A stretch of 64,000 nt of DNA from the NCBI RefSeq assembly GCF_004307455.1, contig NZ_SEWX01000005.1, positions 620,001 to 684,000 of the forward strand, given 5' to 3'. Position numbers and translations under genes: made by a program. This DNA is from Aquirufa nivalisilvae. GTDB lineage: Bacteria > Bacteroidota > Bacteroidia > Cytophagales > Spirosomataceae. Of this stretch, positions 51,181-60,518 are shown piece by piece (positions within the stretch are counted from its first letter, which is position 1; every line of letters starts with the position of its first letter). The notes beneath the pieces are model-generated. The model was not told the DNA's origin and did not search any database. It saw nothing but the letters and a program-made list of their open reading frames with translations.

Positions 51181-51621
51181 ATGGCATACGCAGAAATGTT
51201 GACCGATAAAGGGTTAATGAAAATTGAATTTTATGAGGAAGATGCTCCCATTCACGTGAAAAACTTCATTGATTTATCCAATAAAGGATTTTATGATGGA
51301 GTAACATTTCACCGAGTAATTGCTGATTTTGTGATTCAAGGAGGAGATCCTACAGGAACTGGTGCTGGTGGCCCAGGTTATACCATTCCATGTGAGTTAA
51401 CGGGAAATAACCAATTCCATGATCGTGGAGTATTGTCGATGGCCCACCGTGGACCTAATACAGGTGGTTCTCAATTCTTTATCTGCCATTCAAGAAATAA
51501 TACGGCTCATTTAGACCGTAAACATACTTGTTTTGGTAAAGTAGTGGAAGGTTTAGAAGTGATTGATTTAATTCGCGAAGGCGATAAAATCCAAAGTATC
51601 AAAATCGTAGAAGAGGCTTAG
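51181..51621 (+). CDS. Cyclophilin-type peptidyl-prolyl isomerase
   Basis: A 146-residue cytoplasmic cyclophilin without signal peptide. Family core: KNFIDLSNKGFYDGVTFHRVIADFVIQGGDPTGTGAGGPGYTI with the catalytic Arg in FHRV, GVLSMAHRGPNTGGSQFFIC and HLDRKHTCFGKVVEGLEVID. It is compact, as bacterial PpiB forms are. A 78-residue gene begins 3 nt after it, so the two are probably one transcript. Confidence 0.94.
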   Translation: MAYAEMLTDKGLMKIEFYEEDAPIHVKNFIDLSNKGFYDGVTFHRVIADFVIQGGDPTGTGAGGPGYTIPCELTGNNQFHDRGVLSMAHRGPNTGGSQFFICHSRNNTAHLDRKHTCFGKVVEGLEVIDLIREGDKIQSIKIVEEA

Positions 51622-51624
51622 TAT

Positions 51625-51861
51625 ATGCATTTCATCAAAGAAATTCCCCACGAATCCATGCGAATTTCCTTGTTTGAATGGAACTCCAAATACATTGTAA
51701 AGTTTGAAGCACCTAATTTAGAACAAAGCTACAAATTCTCCGTTTTGGACTTTTCCTCTCAAAAAGAAATAGAGGAGCTGGCATCCAGCTCCTCCTTTCA
51801 AACTTATGTCCTGAATAATTTCCATTCCATGTATGCCGAAATGGGCAAACATATCAATTAA
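51625..51861 (+). CDS. Small conserved-looking protein of unknown function
   Basis: A 78-residue cytoplasmic protein, not recognised. It is a mixed alpha/beta sequence: MRISLFEWNSKYIVKFEAPNL suggests paired strands, and the rest is helical (SSQKEIEELASS, VLNNFHSMYAEMGKH). It begins 3 nt after the cyclophilin stop and ends in a 4-bp overlap with the convergent M61 peptidase gene; tight spacing and codon use support that it is real. No signal peptide or metal motif. Confidence 0.65.
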   Translation: MHFIKEIPHESMRISLFEWNSKYIVKFEAPNLEQSYKFSVLDFSSQKEIEELASSSSFQTYVLNNFHSMYAEMGKHIN

Positions 51862-53657
51862 TTGATTTTCCCAAGCCACTTCAAGCGCAAAGCTTTCTGA
51901 CGTTCATTCAAATCGGTCATTGAACTTATTTTAAACGCGGATAAATTGGATTTACCTACTGGTATAGCCAATGTTCTTTCTAGACCATCTCGACGAACTG
52001 TGAACAATAAAGTATCACCTACATTTTTATCTTTCAAAGTCTTATCTACACTCTCAAAAGTATCTGAATTTACTTTTAATACTTCATCTCCTACATTCAA
52101 ACCATGATCATAAGCAGTACTTCCTTTCAATACGGTAGAAATTTTTCCTGCTGTAACAGTAAATCCTAAATAAGGGATTGTTTTCCCTTGGTTTACATCT
52201 GTCCACTCATAACCCACTTCTCGTAATAAACCTGCATAATCAGGAATAACAGTTCCATAAACCAATTGCTGAAAAATCGTTTTAGCAGATGTTCCTGCTA
52301 CAAATGAAAAAGCATTTTCCAACTCTGCATCCGTAAATCCGCGCTGTTGTTTGACATAATAATTTTGGTATAAATACTTAAATGCATCATCCAAATTCGC
52401 TTTCCCATTACTTTGCTTAATAATCCAAAGGTTCAATACCGTTCCTAAAACAGATCCTTTAGAATAATATGAAACTGTAGAATTACGGCTATTTTCATTT
52501 GGACGATAGTACTTAATCCAAGCATCCCAAGAAGCTGATGCAGCAGATTCCACTTTATTTCCAGGAGTATTTTCTACAGATGAAATTTCATCCGCTACTG
52601 ATTTCAAATATGCTTCAGTAGTAGTTTGTCCTGAGCGCTGTAATATCAATGCTCCATAATATGATGTCATCCCTTCAGATAACCATAAATTGTGGGTGTA
52701 ATTTTCATTCTCGTAATCAAATGGACCAAGGGCCATTGGACGAATCCGCTTTACGTTCCATAAATGGAAATACTCGTGAGATAATAAACCGATAATTCCA
52801 TGGTAGCCATTTTCTGTTTCATAAGCTGCTCGCGCAACTTGACACGTGGTGGAATACAAATGCTCTAAACCTCCTGAGCCTTTTTGCAAATTATGGATAA
52901 TAAACAAATAGTGATCACAAGGATGTTGGCCAATTACTCGAGCCGCTTCCTCACACATTTTCTTTACATCGGCAATGAATTTGGTAGTATCTACCTTAGC
53001 TTGGCCATAAAAGGCAATTTGATGAGGGATGTTTCCCACTTTAAATTGAAATACTTGATGATTTCCAATCTCGATAGGAGAGTCGATCAGTTCATCCAAG
53101 TTTTTAGCTTCATAGGTTTGTGAAGCTGTTTGTTTTAAAGCGGTAGAAATCCTTTGAAAAGATTTATGAGGATTAATTTGAACCGACTGCGCTTGTTGTG
53201 CCAACTCATGAACATACAATAAAACAGATGCCGGATTGATATACCCATGCGTATCATCTAAAAAGGAAGTACGAACAGATAACTCAAAGGCATATACGTC
53301 ATAAGAAATAGTCACTTGCTTTTGACCTTTACTTAAATGCACACGCCAAGTATTTTTATTAATCTTCTCAACGGGAATCAATGTTCCGTTTTTTACTGTC
53401 GACAAAGACTCAACATTACGAGCGAATTCACGAATCAAATAGGAGCCAGGTGTCCAAGCTGCCATTTTAAAATCAATATAGGACTTGTTCCAATGGCTTT
53501 GATTTAGGTCTACAGTCGTTTTAACTTGAAAGTAATGAGTGTGCGGTGCCGTCATACTAATTTCATGTCGTATAACAGGAGAGGCACTAAAGCCTAATAG
53601 GTTGATTCCCAACAAAAGTGTGACTAGCACCAAGGAATTTATGGTAAATTTTGTCAT
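51858..53657 (-). CDS. M61-family glycyl aminopeptidase with PDZ domain
   Basis: A 599-residue exported zinc metallopeptidase. A signal peptide ends near LGFSAS. The N-terminal beta domain (FKMAAWTPGSYLIREFARNV) is typical of M61. The active site is SHEYFHLWNVKRIRP (HExxH with a downstream Glu in LWLSEGMTSYYGALI). The C-terminal PDZ domain spans about 490-570 (YLGFTVTAGKISTVLKGSTAYDHGLNVGDEVLKVN). It cleaves N-terminal Gly or Ala from peptides in the periplasm. It is a single minus-strand gene facing the cyclophilin pair, with its own 180-nt upstream region shared divergently with the TPR gene. Confidence 0.92.
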   Translation of the reverse strand: MTKFTINSLVLVTLLLGINLLGFSASPVIRHEISMTAPHTHYFQVKTTVDLNQSHWNKSYIDFKMAAWTPGSYLIREFARNVESLSTVKNGTLIPVEKINKNTWRVHLSKGQKQVTISYDVYAFELSVRTSFLDDTHGYINPASVLLYVHELAQQAQSVQINPHKSFQRISTALKQTASQTYEAKNLDELIDSPIEIGNHQVFQFKVGNIPHQIAFYGQAKVDTTKFIADVKKMCEEAARVIGQHPCDHYLFIIHNLQKGSGGLEHLYSTTCQVARAAYETENGYHGIIGLLSHEYFHLWNVKRIRPMALGPFDYENENYTHNLWLSEGMTSYYGALILQRSGQTTTEAYLKSVADEISSVENTPGNKVESAASASWDAWIKYYRPNENSRNSTVSYYSKGSVLGTVLNLWIIKQSNGKANLDDAFKYLYQNYYVKQQRGFTDAELENAFSFVAGTSAKTIFQQLVYGTVIPDYAGLLREVGYEWTDVNQGKTIPYLGFTVTAGKISTVLKGSTAYDHGLNVGDEVLKVNSDTFESVDKTLKDKNVGDTLLFTVRRDGLERTLAIPVGKSNLSAFKISSMTDLNERQKALRLKWLGKIN

Positions 53658-53837
53658 GAATTAAAAAAATTAAATGTTGATTAGGTGTAGAGTGTAAATA
53701 TAAGAAAATCGCCTTAATCAAACTAAAATTGGCCATTGTATCCCCAAATTAGCCTAAATAAATTGGGTATCCGCTACAATTAATTGGAAGAAAAATCGTA
53801 TTATTGTAGTAATTGAGAATGCTGTAATCTTCTACTA

Positions 53838-56800
53838 ATGAGAAAACAAAATCGTACGCTTTGCTGGATTCCAGCTATTTTATTTTTCTTGCTTTCTTGG
53901 TCAGCGGTGGCTCAACAAACCTTGAGTTTTGGAGATCAGACGCTACACTTTCGACAGGCCAAAGAATATTTTGATTCAAAAAATTATGTAGCGGCCAAAG
54001 AAGAGTTTTCTGCCTACTTAGCAAGTTTGGAGCCTCTAAATAATGAGCAAGCAGGTCAGCGAGTTTTGGCAGAGTACTACATGACCATGTGTACTTTATA
54101 CATGAGTCAGCCCGAAGCAGAAATTGTGGCGGACCGTTTTGTGGCAAATTACCCAGAACATCCTCAAGCAGTTAAATTAATGAGGGGTATAGGTAGTTTC
54201 TTTTACGACAATGGCGATTACAAAAAAGCGATAAAATATTTAAGTAAATCTTCTGATACCAATTTAGAGGCTAAGTTCAAATTGGCTGTCTCTTATTATC
54301 AATTGAAAGATGTCAGAGAGGCTTTGCCTTTATTCAACGAAATTAAAGCCGAGCCTGAGGAAGAGTTTGCTTTTGCTGCAGCTTATTATGCTGGAGTAAT
54401 CAATTTTGGAGAAAAAAGATTCGGAGAAGCCAATACCGACTTCAAAAAGGCAGAAGGTTCAAGTCGATTTAGAAAAGATATCCCGAATTGGATTGCCATG
54501 TGCTATTTTCATGAAGGAAAATTCAATGAATTATTGAACTATGCTGAACCTATTTTAAAACAAAAAAAAGCAGGTTATAATCTTGATGAATTATCTCTTT
54601 TGGTAGCAGAAGTACAATTTAAACTAGGTTATTTTGAAAAAGCAGCTGTAAGCTACAGCTTATACAAAAAGCTAAATCCGACAAAAATCACCTCTGAAAT
54701 CCAGTACCGTTTTGGTTATTCCTTATATAAAACCAACAAATTCAATGAGGCATCGGATGAATTAAAAGCTTTAGCAGGCAAAAAAGACACCTTAGCTCAA
54801 TATGCTGCCTTTACTTTAGGTTTAGCACAACTTAAATCTGGCAATCTAGAAGCAACACTTCAGGCATTTGGACAAGCCAAAGATTTGTCGTTCAATGCAC
54901 AAATTCAAGAGGAAGCCTATTTCAATTACGCTAAGGTATTATTAGACTTAGGAAAGGCTAGTGAAACCATTTATGCTATTCAAGAATTTAGCAAAAAATA
55001 CCCTAAAAGTAAGTTTACAGAAGAATCAACTGAATTAGTGGCTGATGCCTTTATTCATTCCAATAACATTCAAGCTGCCTTGGATTATCTGAAAGGTTTA
55101 TCAAATCGAAATGCTAAATTAAACGCCGCTTATCAAACCTTGACTTATAATTTGGGTGTAAAAGCCTATAATGAAAATAAATTTGATCAAGCTTTGGATT
55201 TATTTCAAACATCTTCAGAAAACCCAGAAAGTGCTGATTTAAAATTCCAAGCCTTATTTGGAAAAGGAGAGGCCTTGTCGCAACAAAAGAAATATGAACA
55301 AGCTATTCAGGTTTATTCTCCCTTATTGATTGGAACACCACCTGTAGCTAAACCCAATGACTTTTTGCAAAAGGTTCGTATGGGATTAGCGTATGCTTAT
55401 TTCAATACCAAAGACTTTACTAAAGCCAATGTCTTATTCAAAGCTTATGTCGATCGTTTGAAGCTAAGTCCTGATGCCAAAAACAATCCAACCATTTTAA
55501 TTCGTTTGGCTGATACTTATTTAGTATCAAAAAAATATGACGAAGCCTTAACCTATTATAATCAGGCAATTGATTTGGCTAAGACGGAAAAAGATTATGC
55601 TTTATATCAAAAAGGGGTAACCTTGACTTATTTGAACCGCGACAATGAAGCGAAAGCAAGTTTCAAACAATTAAGAACTTCATTCCCGAATTCTAAATAT
55701 GTAGATGATGCTGCATTCCAAGAGAATGTCATTTCCTTCAATACCAATAAATACAAAGAAGCTATTGTAGGTTTTACCGATTTAATTGAAACCAATTCCA
55801 AAAGCCCATATTTCACTCAGGCATTATTGAAACGTGCACAATCTTATGCTAATACGAATCAGCATGAGTTGTCCATTGCAGATTATAAACGCATTATTCA
55901 AGATTACCCAACAGACAAAACGGCTAAAGATGCTTTAGTAGGGCTTCAAGAGGAATTGAATGAAGTTGGTAGACCAGAAGATTTTGGACAATTACTAGGC
56001 AACTTCCAAAAAAGCAGTCCGAATGAACCGGAAAATGTGGATTTAGAATACCGTGCCGCTAAAGGCATTTATTTAGGCGAAAAATACGACAAAGCCATTG
56101 CCCCATTGAAAGCTTTCATTGAAAAATATCCAAACAATGAAAATTTAGTGGAAGCGACTTACTTAATAGCCGATGCTGCTTATCGTACCAATAACAAATC
56201 AGAAGCGCTGATTTATTACAAGAAAATGGTCGAGCAAAATGTGCATCCTCAAATCAATAAAGCCATCCAGCGTAGTGCAGAAATAGAGTTAGAAAATAAA
56301 AACTATTCTGCCTCTGCCAATTTGTATCATTTGTATAAATCTAAATATACCGGAACTAAAGATCAATTATTAGCTAATAATGGCCTATTGTCCACTTTCA
56401 TTGGAGCTAATATGTTAGATTCGGCAGCCTATATAACAGATGAATTAATTCAACAAAAAGATATCAGTGAAGAGGAAAAGGCAAAATTGGCTGAAAAGAT
56501 GGCTAATACCTTTGAATCGGGAGGGGATATTGTTAACCAAAGAAATTGGTTGGGAATCACGACCAATTTAGATAAGAATGACATCGGAGCTTCAGCGCAG
56601 TTAAAATTGGCAAGTCTTTTATACAAAGAATCTAAATTTAAAGAATCAAGCGAAATGATTTTGGATAAATTCAGAAATGTCTTTTCTGAAGCATCAGATG
56701 CCATTTTAGGCAAAGCCTATATTTTATTGGCCGATAATTTCATCGCCTTGAAAAATATCCCACAAGCAAGAGCTACCTTAAAATCCATCGTGGATAATTC

Positions 56801-56861
56801 CAGTGATGCAGAGGTAATTCAAGCTGCCAAAACTAAATTAGAAAGCTTACCCTTAAAATAA
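53838..56861 (+). CDS. Large periplasmic TPR protein
   Basis: A 1007-residue exported protein, almost entirely tetratricopeptide repeats (for example AKEYFDSKNYVAAKEEFSAYL, YKKAIKYLSKSSDTNLEAKFKLAVS, YDEALTYYNQAIDLAKTEKDYA, YDKAIAPLKAFIEKYPNNENLVEATY). A signal peptide ends at SAVAQ. Bacteroidota commonly place such a protein first in a run with an outer-membrane protein and TonB. It is followed 6 nt later by the barrel protein gene, so it is probably part of the same envelope complex. Specific role unknown; tethering or scaffolding is inferred. Confidence 0.85.
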   Translation: MRKQNRTLCWIPAILFFLLSWSAVAQQTLSFGDQTLHFRQAKEYFDSKNYVAAKEEFSAYLASLEPLNNEQAGQRVLAEYYMTMCTLYMSQPEAEIVADRFVANYPEHPQAVKLMRGIGSFFYDNGDYKKAIKYLSKSSDTNLEAKFKLAVSYYQLKDVREALPLFNEIKAEPEEEFAFAAAYYAGVINFGEKRFGEANTDFKKAEGSSRFRKDIPNWIAMCYFHEGKFNELLNYAEPILKQKKAGYNLDELSLLVAEVQFKLGYFEKAAVSYSLYKKLNPTKITSEIQYRFGYSLYKTNKFNEASDELKALAGKKDTLAQYAAFTLGLAQLKSGNLEATLQAFGQAKDLSFNAQIQEEAYFNYAKVLLDLGKASETIYAIQEFSKKYPKSKFTEESTELVADAFIHSNNIQAALDYLKGLSNRNAKLNAAYQTLTYNLGVKAYNENKFDQALDLFQTSSENPESADLKFQALFGKGEALSQQKKYEQAIQVYSPLLIGTPPVAKPNDFLQKVRMGLAYAYFNTKDFTKANVLFKAYVDRLKLSPDAKNNPTILIRLADTYLVSKKYDEALTYYNQAIDLAKTEKDYALYQKGVTLTYLNRDNEAKASFKQLRTSFPNSKYVDDAAFQENVISFNTNKYKEAIVGFTDLIETNSKSPYFTQALLKRAQSYANTNQHELSIADYKRIIQDYPTDKTAKDALVGLQEELNEVGRPEDFGQLLGNFQKSSPNEPENVDLEYRAAKGIYLGEKYDKAIAPLKAFIEKYPNNENLVEATYLIADAAYRTNNKSEALIYYKKMVEQNVHPQINKAIQRSAEIELENKNYSASANLYHLYKSKYTGTKDQLLANNGLLSTFIGANMLDSAAYITDELIQQKDISEEEKAKLAEKMANTFESGGDIVNQRNWLGITTNLDKNDIGASAQLKLASLLYKESKFKESSEMILDKFRNVFSEASDAILGKAYILLADNFIALKNIPQARATLKSIVDNSSDAEVIQAAKTKLESLPLK

Positions 56862-56867
56862 TATAAG

Positions 56868-58565
56868 ATGAGATTCAATCGAACAGCTAAAAAAGTACTA
56901 TTCACTGCTACATTCGGACTCTGCTTAGGCGCATTTGAGGGTTTTGCCCAAAAAAGGGAAGGCTCTATTCAGGATGAAGCCATTGAAGTTGAGAAAACCA
57001 GAAAAATTGAATTACAGCCGCAGGTTTCAAGAGGATTTGATCTCTTAGAAGAGGCACAAGATTTACGGAAAGACCGTAAAATGAAATATGATTTGGTTGA
57101 TAGAAAATGGGAGGGAACTCATTTACCAAAAATCAATACTTCCATCGTTGATCCTAGAGAAGGAGATGAATTAACATCATCTTATGGACCTAAGTTTAAA
57201 AATGTGTTTAAGGTGGGTGCTGGAAATTATGGCCATACCTTAATGAATGCTCATTTTGGATTTACTCCCAATGAAAATTCCTTTCATGGTTTATACATCA
57301 ATCACGATGCCAATCGTAGGGGTCCTGTAGCAACTAGTTTTTCAGGAAGAAATGAAAATGAAATTAAAGTATACAGCAAGACTTTTACTCCATCTTATTT
57401 ATTGAATGGATCTATTAGTTATAAAAGAGTAGAGGCTAATTGGTACGGTAGACCTGAAGAGCAATTCAACAATATGGCTAACGGCACATTTGGTGTGTAT
57501 TACGATCGTTTTAATTACGTGGGCAGTATCTCTAGCGCCAAAAAAGATGCCAAATTCGATTATATCGCCACTTCGGGATTAACCATGATGTCTACTTCTC
57601 AAAATGAAAGAGAATGGATTTGGGATAGTAAGATTCAGACGGTTTTAACCATCAACGATAATTTATCCGCACATTTTTCAGGTGATATGACCATGAGCGA
57701 ATACGCTAGCTTGGAAAATAACCGAAGAGAGCTTTATCGAGTTAAGCCCAGTTTTTTCTACAAAAGCGATCGTGTTTCCGTTCACGCTGGAATTAATGTG
57801 GTCAACGAAAAAGATAAGTTAAGAGGATTGAATACAACAAGCTTATTTCCAGTGGTTAAATTGGATTATAAAGCTGCCAATTTTATTCACTTTTTCGCAG
57901 GTTTAGGGGGAGATACCTATTTCAATACCTTGAGTCAAATGGCTTCACTAAATCCTTGGTTGAGAAATCGAATCGATTTAAGAAATACCGCTCAAACGGC
58001 TAATGTATTTGGTGGATTCAAAGGATCTAATGAACATAGTTTCGATTTTGAATTTAAATTCATGTATTCAGAATTCAGTAATTTATCCTTTTTTGTACCT
58101 AGTGCAGCAGATAGTTCTAAATACACTGTCGTCTATGCAGGAGATATAAAAAAGGCACAAGTGATGAATTTTTCTGGACAGTTTAACTATCAATTGAACG
58201 AACGTTTCTTATCCGTATTGAAATACGACATCAATCAATATGATAATTTAGGCACATTGGAAAAGGCATATCACCGTCCAGCCATGAATATCTCTTTTAC
58301 CAACTCCATTACATTTAAAGACAAAATCATCATTTCTCCAGATGTGTTTTATATGAATGGACTTTATGGTTTAAATCCTAGAACTAACACGGCGGTGGCC
58401 ATGAAGGATATCATTGATTTGAATTTAAAAGTGAATTATTTAATTACTAAAAAGTTTAATGCGGCTGTTAGTGCTAATAATTTACTTGGAAAAAATTATG
58501 AAAGGTATTTATTTTACCCTTCACAAGGCTTAAACTATACCGTAAGCGTTGCTTATTCCTTCTAA
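56868..58565 (+). CDS. Outer-membrane beta-barrel protein (TonB-receptor-like barrel)
   Basis: A 565-residue exported protein (signal ending EGFAQ). After about 100 residues without a plug-domain signature, it is built of alternating beta strands with turns (KVGAGNYGHTLMNAHFGFTP, YSKTFTPSYLLNGSISYKRV, FNYVGSISSAKKDAKFDYIA…), ending KNYERYLFYPSQGLNYTVSVAYSF with the C-terminal Phe used for Bam insertion. This resembles the barrel half of TonB-dependent receptors, or a Bacteroidota porin. It sits between the TPR gene (6 nt) and the HU-SPOR gene (1 nt), within an envelope operon that also includes a TonB-like protein. Confidence 0.8.
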   Translation: MRFNRTAKKVLFTATFGLCLGAFEGFAQKREGSIQDEAIEVEKTRKIELQPQVSRGFDLLEEAQDLRKDRKMKYDLVDRKWEGTHLPKINTSIVDPREGDELTSSYGPKFKNVFKVGAGNYGHTLMNAHFGFTPNENSFHGLYINHDANRRGPVATSFSGRNENEIKVYSKTFTPSYLLNGSISYKRVEANWYGRPEEQFNNMANGTFGVYYDRFNYVGSISSAKKDAKFDYIATSGLTMMSTSQNEREWIWDSKIQTVLTINDNLSAHFSGDMTMSEYASLENNRRELYRVKPSFFYKSDRVSVHAGINVVNEKDKLRGLNTTSLFPVVKLDYKAANFIHFFAGLGGDTYFNTLSQMASLNPWLRNRIDLRNTAQTANVFGGFKGSNEHSFDFEFKFMYSEFSNLSFFVPSAADSSKYTVVYAGDIKKAQVMNFSGQFNYQLNERFLSVLKYDINQYDNLGTLEKAYHRPAMNISFTNSITFKDKIIISPDVFYMNGLYGLNPRTNTAVAMKDIIDLNLKVNYLITKKFNAAVSANNLLGKNYERYLFYPSQGLNYTVSVAYSF

Positions 58566-58566
58566 T

Positions 58567-59604
58567 ATGACCATCAATAACTCCATAGTTAACCTAATTG
58601 AAACATTACTCTATGAGCATGACTGTATCATTATTCCTAATTTTGGGGGTTTTGTAGTCAATATCAAAGATTTTGAATTCAATGCTGCGGAGGAAATGAT
58701 ATACCCCAGAAAAAGATGGATTGCCTTTAATGAAAGACTTCGTTCGGATGATGGAATATTGGCTACGGCTTGGGCAAAGAAGGAGGGAATCAGTCATAAA
58801 CTAGCTTTTGATCAAATCAATCAATTCAGTAAATCACTGAAAGATGCACTGAAATCAGAACATTCAATTGTATTGGATAAGATTGGAACTCTAAGCTTAA
58901 CTGCTGAATCCAAAATTTCCTTTGCTCCTAATCCCAATCAAAATTTTGATTTAAATCTGTTTGGCTTAAATCCGGTAGGTTTACCAACTTTGGTAAATAT
59001 TCCTAAGCCAACTTTGATTGAAAGTCCTGTTGAAAAGTCCATGATTCTTCATGAAGAAATCAGTGAAGATACTTTAGAGGAAGAAGAACTTCTACCCAAA
59101 AGAATTAGCACGAAAGTCTATGTTTACGCCCTCTTAGCCTTTTTATTGGGCGGACTTAGTGCCTATTTTTTAACAGAGCCTAATTCTCGTTATGTAAACA
59201 GCTCATTGAGTCCATTTACCATCAAAATTAAAAAAGAAAAAAGTACTCCTATTTCTCAAGAAAGTAAAGTAGCTATCACTGAAGAAAAAGCACTTGCTGC
59301 AGATTCAAGTATTATACCAAGTCCTTTAGTTCCTGCTACAGAAGAAACCAAAACCCCTGTTAACCACAATACCCAATCAGTATACTTGGTAGCTGCTAGT
59401 TTTCAAACACAAGCAAAAGCAGCATTAGCGGTGAGTGAATTAAAATCAAAAGGATTTGATCAGGCTGTCATTTTACCAAAAGCGCAAGATGAAATCCATT
59501 TTCGAGTAAGTATTGGAACAGAAGCCAACATGGAAGAGGGGTATAAAAAGGCAGCTGAAATAAAAAGCCTAAAGAAATTAGACATTTGGGTGTATAAACC
59601 ATAA
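58567..59604 (+). CDS. HU (CCDC81-type)-TM-SPOR protein
   Basis: A 345-residue fusion. Residues 1-130: HU/IHF-like domain of the CCDC81 bacterial type (IVNLIETLLYEHDCIIIPNFGGF, ERLRSDDGILATAWAKKEGIS, LDKIGTLSL). About 184-202: a single membrane helix (YVYALLAFLLGGLSAYFL). The last 78 residues: SPOR domain (VYLVAASFQTQAKAALAVSELKSKG…, FRVSIGTEANMEEGYKKAAEI), which binds denuded septal peptidoglycan. The HU part would be cytoplasmic and the SPOR part periplasmic. The ATG at 58567 follows the barrel stop by 1 nt; an upstream TTG at 58549 is inside the barrel gene and is rejected. Confidence 0.85.
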   Translation: MTINNSIVNLIETLLYEHDCIIIPNFGGFVVNIKDFEFNAAEEMIYPRKRWIAFNERLRSDDGILATAWAKKEGISHKLAFDQINQFSKSLKDALKSEHSIVLDKIGTLSLTAESKISFAPNPNQNFDLNLFGLNPVGLPTLVNIPKPTLIESPVEKSMILHEEISEDTLEEEELLPKRISTKVYVYALLAFLLGGLSAYFLTEPNSRYVNSSLSPFTIKIKKEKSTPISQESKVAITEEKALAADSSIIPSPLVPATEETKTPVNHNTQSVYLVAASFQTQAKAALAVSELKSKGFDQAVILPKAQDEIHFRVSIGTEANMEEGYKKAAEIKSLKKLDIWVYKP

Positions 59605-59608
59605 GCAT

Positions 59609-60502
59609 ATGAATAGCGTTCTCGCACAGAAAGAACTAGAGAAAAAAAATCAGTTAAAAGCATTAGTGCTCACTATTTTAATTAATGGTGGACTATTGTT
59701 ACTATTCTGGACTTTAAACATTTGGTCAGGCGATGAAGTAAAAATGGAAATTCCTGCTGGAGGTTTTGAAGTGAATTATGGTAATACTGACGAAGGAGGA
59801 GGAAATATTCAAACTCACAATCAGGCAAATGATTTACCCAATGAAGTGGAGTCTAAACCTGCCGATAAAAAAGTAGAACCTAAAAAAGAAATCGTTAAAA
59901 CTACTCCGACTAAAGAAACTCCCTTATTAAGCTCTACCGTTAAAAGTACAGTTAAAATTGCTGATAAACCAGCTGAAAAAGTGGCCGTTCAACCTCCAAA
60001 GCCTGTTGTGGAAGAACAACCTAAAATTGACGAATCAGCCTTGTTCAAAAAGAAATCTAGTAGTAATGGAACAAGAGGTACAAGTGATGCTCCAGGAGGA
60101 AATTCCAATGGAAATGATAAAGGTAAAATTGGTGATAAAGGTCAATTAGACGGAGATATTAATAATTCAGCTATTTATTCTGGACAAAAAGGAAAAGGCG
60201 GTGGTAGTGGTGGTGGAATTGGTGGAGGAAATGGAGTAGCCTTGAATATGACAGGTTGGGCTCTTGCCTCCAGACCTCAAGTCAATGATGATTCAGATGA
60301 ATCAGGTATTATTCGTTTTTCACTAAAAATTGATGAAAGTGGGAATATTATCTCCTTAAAAATCATCGAAAATACCTTATCGGCTTCTGTAGCTCAAAAA
60401 TATAAGAGAGCTGTGGAAAAATTAAGTTTTAAGCCAACCTCAGGCGGCGAACGTCCGGAAGTATCTACTGGAACTATTGTATTTAAAATCAATTCGAAAT
60501 AA
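59609..60502 (+). CDS. TonB-family energy transducer
   Basis: A 297-residue inner-membrane-anchored protein. An N-terminal membrane helix (LVLTILINGGLLLLFWTLNI, about 18-38), a long periplasmic spacer rich in Lys/Glu/Pro (residues about 80-150), a Gly-rich linker (KGGGSGGGIGGGNG near 200), and a C-terminal TonB_C-like domain (RFSLKIDESGNIISLKII … YKRAVEKLSF). It couples proton-motive force to outer-membrane receptors together with ExbB/ExbD, which are not adjacent. It lies 4 nt after the HU-SPOR gene and 16 nt before folC. Confidence 0.85.
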   Translation: MNSVLAQKELEKKNQLKALVLTILINGGLLLLFWTLNIWSGDEVKMEIPAGGFEVNYGNTDEGGGNIQTHNQANDLPNEVESKPADKKVEPKKEIVKTTPTKETPLLSSTVKSTVKIADKPAEKVAVQPPKPVVEEQPKIDESALFKKKSSSNGTRGTSDAPGGNSNGNDKGKIGDKGQLDGDINNSAIYSGQKGKGGGSGGGIGGGNGVALNMTGWALASRPQVNDDSDESGIIRFSLKIDESGNIISLKIIENTLSASVAQKYKRAVEKLSFKPTSGGERPEVSTGTIVFKINSK

Positions 60503-60518
60503 TTTTTTACATCATCGA

